Origin: Polaromonas sp. JS666
Lineage (GTDB): Bacteria > Pseudomonadota > Gammaproteobacteria > Burkholderiales > Burkholderiaceae_C
Reading direction: 5' to 3'
Assembly (NCBI RefSeq): GCF_900103405.1
Contig: NZ_FNHX01000003.1
Coordinates: forward strand, 496,001 to 560,000
Length of the DNA stretch: 64,000 nt
Part shown: in pieces, positions 22,849 through 31,315 of the stretch
Layout: each line of letters opens with the position of its first letter
How positions within the stretch are numbered: position 1 is the first letter of the stretch
The notes under the pieces: model-generated
What the model was told of the DNA's origin: nothing
Databases searched by the model: none
Seen by the model: the letters and a program-made list of their open reading frames with translations, nothing else
Translations under genes and position numbers: made by a program

Positions 22849-23469
22849 TCAGGGAATTTGAAGGGCCTGGAAGGTCTCGGCACGGGCTCGCCGCTGGGCC
22901 GAAAACTTGAGCCGCTGGGCATGCACAATGGTTTTCAGGTCGAAAACCGCCCGCTCAAACAACTCGTTGATTATAACGAAGTCGAATTCCCGGGCCTGGG
23001 CCATCTCCAGGGCAGCATTTTTGAGCCGCAACTCGATGACCTCGGGGCTGTCCTCGCCGCGCCGCTGCAGGCGGGAGCGCAATTCTTCCCAGCTGGGCGG
23101 CAGGATGAAGATCAGCACCGCATTGGAAAAAATCCGCTTGATGTTGATGGCGCCCTGGAAGTCGATTTCCAGGATCACGTCGGCGCCGTGAGCCACTCGC
23201 TCTTCAATGGTCTGGCGCGAGGTACCGTAGCGGTGGCCGTGCACATGGGCCCATTCCAGGAAGGCGTCGCGCGCCACCATGCCGTCGAATTCCTCGGGTG
23301 ACAGGAAAAAGTACTCCCTGCCGTGTTTTTCCTGGCCGCGCGGGGGGCGGGTGGTGTGCGACACCGAGGGCTGGATGCCTGAATCCAGCTCCATCAAGGC
23401 CTTGACCAGGCTGGATTTGCCCGCCCCGCTGGGGGCGGCCACGACAAATAGGTTTCCGGGATAGTCCAT
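22849..23469 (-). CDS. gmk: Guanylate kinase
   Basis: 206 aa. It phosphorylates GMP to GDP. The P-loop [14 protein letters not shown] is at residues 12-25 and the GMP-binding region [19 protein letters not shown] near residue 37. [10 protein letters not shown] and [10 protein letters not shown] also match. It sits between yicC and rpoZ in a nucleotide/stringent-response cluster. Confidence 0.97.
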   Translation of the reverse strand: MDYPGNLFVVAAPSGAGKSSLVKALMELDSGIQPSVSHTTRPPRGQEKHGREYFFLSPEEFDGMVARDAFLEWAHVHGHRYGTSRQTIEERVAHGADVILEIDFQGAINIKRIFSNAVLIFILPPSWEELRSRLQRRGEDSPEVIELRLKNAALEMAQAREFDFVIINELFERAVFDLKTIVHAQRLKFSAQRRARAETFQALQIP

Positions 23470-23516
23470 GCGTTCGGGGCGGTGAGTGCTTATATATATG
23501 AGAGGGTGGCCGGGGG

Positions 23517-24434
23517 CTATTCGATGTTCTGGACCTGCTCGCGGATCTGCTCGATCAGCACCTTCATGTCCACCGAGATGCGGGTCAGCTCCAGCGACGC
23601 GGATTTGGAACCCAGTGTATTGGCTTCGCGGTGCAGTTCCTGGATCAGGAAGTCCAGGCGCTTGCCGAGTTCCCCGCCGCTGGCCAGCAGTCGGTCGATT
23701 TCGTCGAGGTGGGACGACAGCCGGGTGATTTCTTCGGCCACGTCTATGCGTATGGCGAAGGCCGTGGCCTCGGTCAGGGCCCGGTCCTGGGCGATTTCCG
23801 GCAGCGTGCTGCCGTCGGACAGGGCCATGGCCTCTTTCCAGCGCTCCAGGAAGCGAGTTTTCTGCTGCTCCACCAGCTTGGGAACCATGGGCACCGCCAG
23901 CGCGGCCAGCGCGCGCAGCTGCGCCGTGCGGTCCAGCAGCATCTCGGCCAGGCGGGCGCCCTCGCGTTCACGGGCGGCCATCAGCTCTTTCAGGGCCTTT
24001 TTGGCCAGCTTGAGCAGCTCCTCGCTGTAGTCGTGTGGTTTTTTGTCTTCATTCGTCGCAATTCTGAGAATATCTGCGACGCTCAGCGCCCCGGCCTGCG
24101 GCAGCCAGGACTTGATGCTGTCCTCCAGCGAGCTCAGGCGCTGCAAGGTGGCCGAGGAGGGCGCGCGCAGGCTGCCCGATGAGGCGCTTTCCAGCGAAAC
24201 CCGCATTTCGACCTTGCCGCGCTTGAGTTTGCCGGTCAGCAGTTCGCGCAGCGCCGGTTCGGCCTGCCGCAGCTCGTCGGGAAGGCGAAAGGCCAGGTCC
24301 AGGAAGCGGCTGTTGACGGAGCGTATTTCGACGCCCAGGCGGGAGCTGGCGTCCGGGCCCGATTCAGTTTCCGGGGCGGATTGCGGCATGCTTGATTGCA
24401 CGGTCGCATAACCCGTCATGCTGTAAACTGACAT
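23517..24434 (-). CDS. yicC: YicC family protein (endoribonuclease-like stress protein)
   Basis: 305 aa. Family hallmarks are [10 protein letters not shown] at the N-terminus, [17 protein letters not shown] near residue 36, and the C-terminal [22 protein letters not shown]. coli YicC has been described as an endoribonuclease that promotes decay of the sRNA RyhB. The gap to gmk is 47 bases. It diverges from the Ser/Thr kinase, with 77 bases between the starts. Confidence 0.93.
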   Translation of the reverse strand: MSVYSMTGYATVQSSMPQSAPETESGPDASSRLGVEIRSVNSRFLDLAFRLPDELRQAEPALRELLTGKLKRGKVEMRVSLESASSGSLRAPSSATLQRLSSLEDSIKSWLPQAGALSVADILRIATNEDKKPHDYSEELLKLAKKALKELMAAREREGARLAEMLLDRTAQLRALAALAVPMVPKLVEQQKTRFLERWKEAMALSDGSTLPEIAQDRALTEATAFAIRIDVAEEITRLSSHLDEIDRLLASGGELGKRLDFLIQELHREANTLGSKSASLELTRISVDMKVLIEQIREQVQNIE

Positions 24435-24511
24435 TTTTAGATACGCTTTACTAGACTAGAGAGAGAAACAAGACCCAGCTTGACATTGTCACGCCTGGGC
24501 AACCCCAAATT

Positions 24512-25519
24512 ATGTCAAAGGTCAAGCCTGCACCATTGCCGCCCGACACCGTGATTGGTGGCTATCGTGTTGTGCGAAAGCTTTCGGCCGGAGGCTTCGG
24601 GGTAGTTTACTTGGCCGTCGACAACGAGGGCCAGCAGGTCGCCATCAAGGAATACCTGCCGTCCTCCCTCGCCAGCCGCTCGCCGGGCGAGTTGCTTCCG
24701 CAGGTCCAGCCCGAAAAACTCTCGCTGTACCGCCTTGGCCTCAAGAGCTTTTTTGAAGAAGGCCGCTCCCTCGCCCAGATTTCGCACGGCTCCGTGGTCA
24801 GCGTGCTGAACTTCTTCCGCGAGAACGAAACCGTCTACATGGTGATGAACTACCTGGAGGGCGGTACCCTGCAGGACTTCATCATCACGGCCCGCGAGCT
24901 CAAAAAGCAGAAGGTCTTCCGCGAATCGACCATACGCTCGCTGTTCGACGAAATCCTGCGCGGCCTGCGCATCGTGCACCAGCACAAGATGCTGCACCTG
25001 GACATCAAGCCCGCCAACATCTTCATCACCGACGACAACCGCGCCGTCATGATCGATTTCGGCGCCGCCCGCGAGGTGCTGAGCAAGGAAGGCAACTTCA
25101 TCCGCCCCATGTACACACCCGGTTTCGCCGCGCCCGAGATGTACCGCCGCGACTCCTCCATGGGCCCCTGGACCGATATTTACGCGATTGGCGCCTGCAT
25201 TTACGCCACCATGCAGGGCTACCCGCCCAACGACGCGCCCCAGCGCCTTGAAAAAGACCGTCTGTCGCTTGCCCTGTCGCGGCTGCGCGGCGTCTATTCC
25301 GATAACCTCATTGAGGTTGTAGAGTGGTGCATGTCCCTTGATCCTCTGTCACGGCCCCAGTCGGTCTTCGCCCTGCAAAAAGAGCTGAGCCGGGAAGGCG
25401 AGCGCCGCTACACCAAGCTCACCGTCAGCGAAAAGGTTCGCCTGCAGTTTGACAACATGGTGTCCGACACCAAAAAATCCGCGCGCAAAGCCACCGGCTA
25501 CGCGACCAAATTCAAATGA
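24512..25519 (+). CDS. Soluble Ser/Thr protein kinase (Hanks type)
   Basis: 335 aa. The Gly-rich loop LSAGGFGVVY starts near residue 24. Lys46 (AIKEY) and the catalytic loop HLDIKPAN with Asp164 are present, as are DFGAA near residue 184 and APEMY. All catalytic residues of an active kinase are therefore there. No transmembrane or extracellular sensor segment is visible, and the C-terminal tail is basic ([15 protein letters not shown]). The stop overlaps the phosphatase start by four bases (ATGA), so kinase and phosphatase form a coupled pair. Substrates are unknown. Confidence 0.93.
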   Translation: MSKVKPAPLPPDTVIGGYRVVRKLSAGGFGVVYLAVDNEGQQVAIKEYLPSSLASRSPGELLPQVQPEKLSLYRLGLKSFFEEGRSLAQISHGSVVSVLNFFRENETVYMVMNYLEGGTLQDFIITARELKKQKVFRESTIRSLFDEILRGLRIVHQHKMLHLDIKPANIFITDDNRAVMIDFGAAREVLSKEGNFIRPMYTPGFAAPEMYRRDSSMGPWTDIYAIGACIYATMQGYPPNDAPQRLEKDRLSLALSRLRGVYSDNLIEVVEWCMSLDPLSRPQSVFALQKELSREGERRYTKLTVSEKVRLQFDNMVSDTKKSARKATGYATKFK

Positions 25520-26418
25520 AATTCTCAGTCTTTCAGGTCAGCCGCAAAGGCGGGCGCGAAAAGAACGAAGACCGCATGGGCTATTGCTACACGCGCGAAT
25601 CGGGCCTCTTCGTGCTGGCCGACGGCATGGGCGGCCATCCTGAAGGCGAAGTGGCGGCCCAGCTCGCCCTGCAGACCATCTCGGCGCTCTACCAGAAGGA
25701 AGCGCGCCCCGTCATTGAGGACACCACCGAATTCCTCTCCACCGCCCTGATGGCGGCGCACCACCAGATCATCCGCTACGCCAGCGAAAAAGGCATGCTG
25801 GACACCCCGCGCACCACGCTGGTGGCCGCCATCCTGCAGGGCACGGGCGCCACCTGGGTGCACTGCGGCGATTCGCGCCTTTACGTCGTGCGCGACGGCG
25901 AATTGCTTACGCGCACCCGCGACCATTCCTACCTTGAGCAGCAAAGCGCCGGCGTCATCAAGCTCGAGCGCATCAACCGCAACATCCTGTTCACCTGCCT
26001 GGGCTCGCCGACGAAACCCGTCTTCGACGTCGCCGGCCCCGTCACCTTGCAGCAGGGCGACAAGCTGCTGCTGTGCTCCGACGGCCTCTGGGGCAGCCTC
26101 AGCGACGCCGAGATCGTGCGCCAGCTGGCCAGCAAGGGCGTGTCCGACGCGGTGCCCGACCTGGTCGAGAACGCCCTGCGCACCGGCGGCGAGCACAGCG
26201 ACAACGTCACCGTGCTGGCCATGGAGTGGGAAACGCCCGACGCCTTTGAATCCACCCGCGGCGTTTCCACCGACAGCATCATGGACGGCGTGTTCGCCTC
26301 CACCATCCAGGCTGGCGTGCTCGACTCGGTGGTCGACGACCTCGACGAGGCCACCATAGAGCGCTCGATCGCCGAGATCAACGAAGCCATACGCCGCTCG
26401 GCCGCCAGAAAAGCCTGA
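25516..26418 (+). CDS. PP2C-family protein phosphatase
   Basis: 300 aa. PP2C metal motifs are present: NEDRMGY near residue 18, [13 protein letters not shown] near residue 33, [23 protein letters not shown] near residue 115, LLCSDGLWG near residue 182 and HSDNVTVL near residue 230. It is the likely opposing enzyme to the overlapping kinase. The C-terminal 60 residues are acidic and Ser/Thr-rich, beyond the catalytic core. Confidence 0.94.
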   Translation: MKFSVFQVSRKGGREKNEDRMGYCYTRESGLFVLADGMGGHPEGEVAAQLALQTISALYQKEARPVIEDTTEFLSTALMAAHHQIIRYASEKGMLDTPRTTLVAAILQGTGATWVHCGDSRLYVVRDGELLTRTRDHSYLEQQSAGVIKLERINRNILFTCLGSPTKPVFDVAGPVTLQQGDKLLLCSDGLWGSLSDAEIVRQLASKGVSDAVPDLVENALRTGGEHSDNVTVLAMEWETPDAFESTRGVSTDSIMDGVFASTIQAGVLDSVVDDLDEATIERSIAEINEAIRRSAARKA

Positions 26419-26516
26419 TACCGGCGGCCTTTTTGCAGGTGCCGGCCGGCCATCCCGCTTTTCCCTCTTTTTTCACTTCGCTGATCCCCCGGCGTTTTTG
26501 CCAGAAAGCCACTCCC

Positions 26517-27245
26517 ATGAGCCAGTTTGAACGAAGCGGCGCGCGCGCCGCCGATGCCCTGCGCAGCGTGCGCATCACCCGCCACTACACCGCTTACGCC
26601 GAAGGCTCGGTGCTGATCGAGTTCGGCGGCACCAAGGTGCTGTGCACCGCCTCCGTTGAAGAAAAAGTCCCCGGCCACAAAAAAGGCAGCGGCGAAGGCT
26701 GGGTCACCGCCGAATACGGCATGCTGCCCCGCGCCACCCACACCCGCAGCGACCGCGAGGCCGCCCGCGGCAAACAAAGCGGCCGCACGCAGGAGATCCA
26801 GCGCCTCATAGGCCGCTCCATGCGTTCGGTGTTTGACTTGAAGAAACTCGGCGAGCGCACCATACACCTGGACTGCGACGTCATCCAGGCCGACGGCGGC
26901 ACCCGCACCGCCAGCATCACCGGCGCCTTTGTCGCCGCGCAGGACGCGGTCAACACCCTCATTGCCGGCGGCAAGCTCACGCAAAGCCCCATCATCGACC
27001 ATGTTGCCGCCATCTCGGTCGGCATCGTGCAGGGCACGCCGCTGCTGGACCTCGAATACACCGAAGACTCCGCCTGCGACACCGACATGAACGTCGTCAT
27101 GACCGGCGCCGGTAACTACGTCGAAGTGCAGGGGACGGCCGAAGGCGCGGCGTTTTCGCGCAAGGAAATGGACGCGCTGCTGGTGCTCGCTGAAAAAGGC
27201 ATCAGCGAGCTGGTGGGCCTGCAAAAGCAGGCGCTGGCTGGTTGA
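26517..27245 (+). CDS. rph: Ribonuclease PH
   Basis: 242 aa. RNase PH trims tRNA 3' ends phosphorolytically. The ATG at 26517 gives the family start ([20 protein letters not shown]); the longer frame from 26433 is unrelated. [32 protein letters not shown] and [20 protein letters not shown] are intact, and the Asp pair [10 protein letters not shown] is present near residue 185. Confidence 0.97.
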   Translation: MSQFERSGARAADALRSVRITRHYTAYAEGSVLIEFGGTKVLCTASVEEKVPGHKKGSGEGWVTAEYGMLPRATHTRSDREAARGKQSGRTQEIQRLIGRSMRSVFDLKKLGERTIHLDCDVIQADGGTRTASITGAFVAAQDAVNTLIAGGKLTQSPIIDHVAAISVGIVQGTPLLDLEYTEDSACDTDMNVVMTGAGNYVEVQGTAEGAAFSRKEMDALLVLAEKGISELVGLQKQALAG

Positions 27246-27258
27246 TCGCCCGCCGCCC

Positions 27259-27879
27259 ATGAAAAAAATCGTACTGGCCTCCAACAACCCCGGCAAGCTC
27301 GCCGAGCTCAAGGCCATGTTCGCGCCCCTGGGGCTGGAGCTCGTAAGCCAGGCCGAGCTGGGCCTGCCCGAGGCCGAAGAGCCTTTTCGCACCTTTGTCG
27401 AGAATGCCCTCGCCAAGGCCCGCCAGGCTTCCCGCTTGAGCGGCCTGCCCGCGCTGGCCGACGACGCGGGCCTATGCGTCGACGCCTTCGGCGGCCTGCC
27501 CGGCGTCGACACCGCTTTTTACGCCACACGCTTCGGTTACACCAAGGGCGACGACAACAACGTCAAGGCCTTGCTCGAGCAGATGGCCCACCTGGCGCAG
27601 CCCGCCCAGCGCCGCGCCGCGCTGGTCAGCACGCTGGTGGCCGTTCGCTCCGACAAAGACCCCGAGCCGCTGATCGCCTCCGGCCGCGTCGCCGGGCAGA
27701 TCGCGCCGGCACCGGTGGGCGACAACGGCTTCGGCTTCGACCCCGTGATGTTCATCCCCGAGTTCGGTAAAACCTTTGCGCAGCTCCCGGTCGAAGTCAA
27801 AAACGCCAACAGCCATAGAGGCAAGGCCGCGCGCCGCATGATCGAGCTCATGCGCGAGCAGTGGTTACCCACATCCTGA
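27259..27879 (+). CDS. rdgB: dITP/XTP pyrophosphatase (RdgB/HAM1)
   Basis: 206 aa. RdgB hydrolyses non-canonical purine triphosphates (ITP, dITP, XTP). Signature elements are LASNNPGKLAELKAMF at the start, ALADDAGLCVDAFGGLPGV near residue 67 and GFGFDPVMFIPE near residue 155. It lies between rph and hemW, the same order as in other Burkholderiales, with short gaps suggesting one operon. Confidence 0.96.
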   Translation: MKKIVLASNNPGKLAELKAMFAPLGLELVSQAELGLPEAEEPFRTFVENALAKARQASRLSGLPALADDAGLCVDAFGGLPGVDTAFYATRFGYTKGDDNNVKALLEQMAHLAQPAQRRAALVSTLVAVRSDKDPEPLIASGRVAGQIAPAPVGDNGFGFDPVMFIPEFGKTFAQLPVEVKNANSHRGKAARRMIELMREQWLPTS

Positions 27880-27887
27880 GGCCCGCC

Positions 27888-29078
27888 ATGGCGCAGCAAG
27901 ACATCCAGCACTACATGCGCGGCGGCACGCTGCAGCTGGCCGCGCTGCCGCCGCTGTCGCTCTATGTGCACCTGCCCTGGTGCATACGCAAGTGCCCCTA
28001 TTGCGACTTCAATTCGCACGAGGCCGTCGGCGAAATGCCCGAGCAGCGCTACATAGACGCGGTGATTGCCGACCTCGAGGCCGCGCTGCCCCTGGTCTGG
28101 GGCCGCACCGTGCACAGCATCTTCATAGGCGGCGGAACGCCCAGCCTGTTTTCGCCGCAAGCCATAGACCGCCTGCTCGGCGACATACGCGCGCGCTTGA
28201 GGCTCGAGGCCGATTGCGAGATCACGCTCGAAGCCAATCCCGGCACCTTTGAAAAAGACCGCTTCAAGGCCTTTCGCGCGGCGGGTGTCACGCGCCTCTC
28301 CGTCGGGGTGCAAAGCTTTGACGACCAGCACCTCAAGGCCCTGGGCCGCGTGCATGACCGGGCCCAGGCCATCGCCGCGGTCGAGGAAGCCGCGCAGGCC
28401 TTTGATACCTTCAATCTCGACATCATGTACGCGCTGCCCGGCCAGACCATGGAAAGCCTGGAGCGCGACATGCGCCAGGCCCTGGCCCTGCAGCCGCCCC
28501 ACATCTCCATCTACCACCTGACGATAGAGCCCAATACCTACTTCGCGAAATTTCCGCCCGTGGTACCCGAGGAAGACACGGCCTACGCCATGCTCGACAA
28601 AATCACCGAGCTGACCGAGGCCGCCGGCCTGCGGCGCTATGAAGTCTCGGCCTATGCCAAAGCCGGCCACCAGTGCTTCCACAACCTCAACTACTGGCAG
28701 TTCGGCGACTACTTGGGGCTTGGCGCGGGCGCTCACAGCAAGCTCAGTTTTGCGCATCGCGTGGTGCGCCAGGTGCGTTACCGTGAACCCAAGCTCTACA
28801 TGGAAAAAGCCTTGGCCGGCGAAGCCGTCACGCAGGAGACCGAAGTCAGCCGCGCCGACCTGCCGTTTGAATTCATGCTCAACGCCCTGCGCCTGCGCGA
28901 GGGCTTCAAGCTGCAGGACTTCACGGAAAAAACCGGCCTGCCCATCACCGCCATCCAGCAGGGCCTCGAAGAAGCCGAACGCAAAGGTTTGATCGAGCGC
29001 GACTTTGCGCGCGTCAAGCCCACCGAGCGCGGCTTTGATTTTTTGAACGACTTGCAGTCACTGTTCCTGGCCGGCTGA
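27888..29078 (+). CDS. hemW: Radical SAM protein HemW (haem chaperone-like)
   Basis: 396 aa from the ATG at 27888; an in-frame GTG at 27861 overlaps the rdgB end. The radical-SAM motif CIRKCPYC is near residue 31, followed by IFIGGGTPSLF and LEANPGTFE. It has the shorter HemW layout (YALPGQTMES, GAGAHSKLSF) rather than coproporphyrinogen oxidase HemN. HemW binds haem and has been proposed as a haem chaperone. Confidence 0.94.
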   Translation: MAQQDIQHYMRGGTLQLAALPPLSLYVHLPWCIRKCPYCDFNSHEAVGEMPEQRYIDAVIADLEAALPLVWGRTVHSIFIGGGTPSLFSPQAIDRLLGDIRARLRLEADCEITLEANPGTFEKDRFKAFRAAGVTRLSVGVQSFDDQHLKALGRVHDRAQAIAAVEEAAQAFDTFNLDIMYALPGQTMESLERDMRQALALQPPHISIYHLTIEPNTYFAKFPPVVPEEDTAYAMLDKITELTEAAGLRRYEVSAYAKAGHQCFHNLNYWQFGDYLGLGAGAHSKLSFAHRVVRQVRYREPKLYMEKALAGEAVTQETEVSRADLPFEFMLNALRLREGFKLQDFTEKTGLPITAIQQGLEEAERKGLIERDFARVKPTERGFDFLNDLQSLFLAG

Positions 29079-29097
29079 GCAGCGCGGCCCTTTACGC

Positions 29098-29310
29098 ATG
29101 GAAACTCCCGCCCTTATCTTTCTGGTTGTCAGCTGCGCCATCAGTTTCGGCCTCGGCCGGCTCTTTGTTCACTTCCGCGACAAGAAACGCAAGAAGGTGG
29201 CCGAAGAGCGCGAGGCCCAGGCGTTGCGCAACCGCCCGCCTGAGCCCGAATCCCTCAACAAGGCCAAGCGCAAACGGCAGCTTCAGCAAGCCGCCAAAGG
29301 CAAGCGCTGA
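29098..29310 (+). CDS. Small membrane-anchored basic protein
   Basis: 70 aa. One hydrophobic segment (about residues 5-22, LIFLVVSCAISFGLGRLF) is followed by a charged Lys/Arg/Glu-rich tail ending RKRQLQQAAKGKR. It starts 19 bases after hemW and is probably cotranscribed. I do not recognise a family. Confidence 0.6.
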   Translation: METPALIFLVVSCAISFGLGRLFVHFRDKKRKKVAEEREAQALRNRPPEPESLNKAKRKRQLQQAAKGKR

Positions 29311-29337
29311 TTCAGCGCATGGGTCGCGCAGAACTCA

Positions 29338-29649
29338 TCAACCGCAGCTGACCCGCGTCACACGGCCCGCGTCATCGACCGTGAGGTTGAGCCGCTCGGC
29401 GTTGAACTCCATGGTCACGACCTGGTTGGGCCTGAGCACCCGCACCGCCTTCGCGCCTGCGCGTGTGCGCGCCTCATTTTCCAGCGCGGCATCCGCATTG
29501 CGGCCCACGGCGAATTGGGCCGGAGCGGCGTTGCAGCGGCTTGACACGGGGGCGGGATCGGCGGCCTGCCCTGTGGCGGGGCTGCTGCCGCAAGCGGAGA
29601 CAAGCAGGGCAGCGGTGGTGGCAAAGCTTGTGAGGATTGGCAAACGCAT
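29338..29649 (-). CDS. I78-family peptidase inhibitor-like lipoprotein
   Basis: 103 aa. The N-terminal signal ends in a lipobox-like SACG near residue 20, so it is probably a lipoprotein. The C-terminal half has the I78 pattern: VRVLRPNQVVTMEFNAERLN, then VDDAGRVTRVSCG with the two Cys expected to pair. Family members inhibit serine proteases of the subtilisin/chymotrypsin type. It is convergent with the hemW operon. Confidence 0.85.
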   Translation of the reverse strand: MRLPILTSFATTAALLVSACGSSPATGQAADPAPVSSRCNAAPAQFAVGRNADAALENEARTRAGAKAVRVLRPNQVVTMEFNAERLNLTVDDAGRVTRVSCG

Positions 29650-29867
29650 GGTGGGTCCTTTTTTTGAAAGATGGCGATCGCGTGCATTGCCGCACGGAGA
29701 TTCGCGATTCAGGCGCAGATCGTGCAGAGCTTAGCGCTTGCCGAGCGCACGGTGAACAAGATGCCCTCCGGTTTTTTTGTAGGCGCGAGCCCTTTTTGTG
29801 TATGGCCTGTCTCCCCGGCATACGCTTGGGCCGTCACCGCAAACGATGCGGTTAAACTACCCGACTC

Positions 29868-29957
29868 GGAAGCGTGGCAGAGCGGTTGAATGCAGCAGTC
29901 TTGAAAACTGCCGAGGATGCAAGTCCTCCGTGAGTTCGAATCTCACCGCTTCCGCCA
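29868..29957 (+). tRNA. tRNA-Ser (TGA), island attachment locus
   Basis: 90 nt with encoded CCA. The acceptor stem GGAAGCG/CGCTTCC pairs fully, the anticodon stem is GCAGT/ACTGC with loop CTTGAAA (TGA), the long variable arm is typical of Ser, and the T arm is GTGAG TTCGAAT CTCAC. Its last 14 bases recur at 33835-33848, marking a site-specific insertion. Confidence 0.97.
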
Positions 29958-30212
29958 GCTATTGGCGGCTTCTTTCAAACGTGGTAGCAACACGTTTTCT
30001 TTCTCGGTTTCGATTGCTGCAATCGCAATCCAGTGAATTGGGTCCGCTCCCAATTCAATAGCAAGAGTCCCAGCAAGAGAGGGGCTTAGACGCCCTCTCT
30101 TCTTCGCCTGAGACATCGCCGAAGGGTCGAGATTCAGTTCCGTGCACCACTGCGCTGCTCGCTTCACAGCGAGCGCTTTATCGAGCAATTCGAGTGTTTT
30201 TTGCATGGCCAA
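29943..30212 (-). CDS. DUF3693-like phage-type protein
   Basis: 89 aa (87 from the second ATG). A small helical protein with an HTH-like middle (DPSAMSQAKKRGRLSPSLAGTLAIELGADPIHWIAIAAIE split over residues 29-68) resembles short phage/plasmid proteins of the DUF3693 type. Its stop lies inside the tRNA-Ser 3' end, so its last codons come from the attachment site. It starts 25 bases from the first of three operator repeats, which suggests a regulator controlled by, or acting through, them. Confidence 0.6.
   Translation of the reverse strand: MAMQKTLELLDKALAVKRAAQWCTELNLDPSAMSQAKKRGRLSPSLAGTLAIELGADPIHWIAIAAIETEKENVLLPRLKEAANSWRKR
29944..29957 (+). repeat. attL-like direct repeat
   Basis: The 14-bp sequence CACCGCTTCCGCCA forms the 3' terminus of tRNA-Ser and is repeated exactly at 33835. 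Flanking bases differ on both sides, so the match is sharply bounded. Confidence 0.75.
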
Positions 30213-30236
30213 TTACCCCTTCTGCTATTAAGTTTA

Positions 30237-30309
30237 TGACAAATCGTCAAGAAAACTATTGACGATTCGTCATTGTCTCGCGTTCAATCGACTCAGTGAC
30301 AAATCGTCA
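30237..30309. promoter_or_regulatory. Three-copy 13-bp operator cluster
   Basis: TGACAAATCGTCA occurs at 30237-30249 and 30297-30309, and TGACGATTCGTCA at 30260-30272. Each is a near-palindrome of the type TGACRAWTCGTCA. The layout, three similar operators in 73 bases beside a small HTH-like gene, resembles lambdoid operator regions. Confidence 0.7.
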
Positions 30310-30326
30310 CTTTTGTCTAAAGGTCG

Positions 30327-30506
30327 ATGCAAATGCGAGAAATCAAGTCGAATCAATCAGCCCGCATATCAGGTAATCCCGTTTTAGTTGCCCAATCTGG
30401 CACCAGCTCTTGCGATCCCCGGCTCGATGAGCGTCTGAGTGCTTCAACCAAGCCTGACTCCTTGATTCCCTCGCGGATGGCTGTGTTGAATTCCGCTGAA
30501 GTCTGA
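30327..30506 (+). CDS. Doubtful short ORF downstream of the operators
   Basis: 59 aa, starting 18 bases after the third operator and ending inside the IS21-like remnant. A second ATG lies two codons later. It has no recognisable domain, and the opposite strand here is also open. It may be the truncated start of whatever gene the divergent operator region once controlled. Confidence 0.25.
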   Translation: MQMREIKSNQSARISGNPVLVAQSGTSSCDPRLDERLSASTKPDSLIPSRMAVLNSAEV

Positions 30507-30557
30507 CCCGAGTTTTCCATCGAATATTGACCCACACTCTTTGTGAGCAGAAGGTGC

Positions 30558-30711
30558 TCACGATGTGGATAAGTTCTTGGTTCTCTCCTTTTTGGGCTGA
30601 GTCTTTGCAGAGCTGTTTTTGAACCGATAGCTGTCGTTTCCAGTCTCAAGGATATGACATCTGTGGGTGAGTCGATCCAGAAGAGCGGTCGTCATTTTTG
30701 CATCACCAAAG
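30558..30711 (-). pseudogene. istB: IstB C-terminal fragment
   Basis: The minus-strand frame reads [17 protein letters not shown], then [17 protein letters not shown] and a TGA stop. This is the characteristic end of IS21 IstB transposition helper ATPases. The ATPase domain is missing, so the fragment is non-functional. Confidence 0.8.
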
Positions 30712-30981
30712 ACACTCGCCTGTGTGGATCTGCCTCAAAGTGCGCCGCTGTTTCCGCGATTTTGTTGCCTCGATCTCCAGCCAGGTGGCCAGCTTCTCGG
30801 CGTAGGGATCGAGCTTGCTTGAGCTGACCCGCCTTGGGTATTTGGGCTCGCTCTCTTCCGACCGCAGGTGCTTCTTTATTGTGTTGCGAGCCAGGCCTGT
30901 ACGCCTTGAAATCTCGCGGATGGACATCTGATCCCGCAATGCCCAACGTCTGATGACATTCAATGTCGCCACGTCTATCAC
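30703..30981 (-). pseudogene. istA: IstA N-terminal fragment
   Basis: 92 codons. MIDVATLNVIRRWALRD, SIREISRRTGLARNTIKKHLR (HTH) and [11 protein letters not shown] are the start of an IS21-family IstA transposase. The frame then joins out of frame to istB sequence near 30712, so the DDE catalytic domain is absent. Confidence 0.85.
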
Positions 30982-31064
30982 TCCTAATTTCCCTCTGCAT
31001 TTAAAACAAGCAGAGTAGTGCCTACGTGGGTCAGTTTTGGATGGAAATTACTGCGATAAGTGGA

Positions 31065-31226
31065 TCAGATTTCGACGGAATTCAACACTTTAGGATCTAG
31101 ATCGCCCTGCAACTGCTGAGCCACAATAGCCCAGTTCGCAACCTGGAGTCCGGCTTCGCCGCCGGCCAAGTCTGTGATGGTGTCAGTGAAAAGCCTGCGC
31201 CATTCTTCGCGCTCTTTGGTCAGCAT
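31065..31226 (-). pseudogene. ORF truncated by the IS21-like end
   Basis: 53 aa starting MLTKEREEWRRLFTDTITDL, running into the IS end after about residue 46 and stopping in it. On the far side of the IS, a minus-strand segment (30353-30482; AIREGIKESGLVEALRRSS... to a stop) could be its original C-terminus, but no target duplication proves this. Function unknown. Confidence 0.4.
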
Positions 31227-31278
31227 GCTTATTCCTCAAAGGTGTGGCTGTACACATTTGCATGGTACTACTTAAGTA

Positions 31279-31294
31279 CTGTATTCTTATACAG
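31279..31294. promoter_or_regulatory. LexA-like SOS box
   Basis: CTGTATTCTTATACAG fits CTG-N10-CAG with CTGT and ACAG arms and an AT-only-but-one centre, the betaproteobacterial/E. coli LexA operator. It is 22 bases before the acyltransferase ATG and 53 bases from the truncated ORF start on the other strand. Confidence 0.6.
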
Positions 31295-31315
31295 TGTTTG
31301 CGATAACATTACGGC

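Larger units (their letters stand above)
30483..31088 (-). mobile_element. Internally deleted IS21-family element
   Basis: The ends are inverted: GTGTTGAATTCCG at 30483-30495 is matched on the other strand at 31076-31088. The similarity continues imperfectly through GAA-TCTGA-CC and an inner TGACCCAC near 30528 and 31026, like the multiple end repeats of IS21 elements. Inside are only the N-terminus of IstA and the C-terminus of IstB, so about 2 kb has been lost. Confidence 0.75.

Noticed and set aside
25929..27512. 527-codon minus-strand frame over PP2C, rph and rdgB
   Set aside because: Antisense to three confident genes; composition is that of a shadow frame.
30353..30649. 98-codon minus-strand gene across the left IS end
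   Set aside because: Its first part is out-of-frame IstB end sequence and IS terminus; only the last 43 codons outside the IS could be genuine, and they are mentioned with the truncated ORF.
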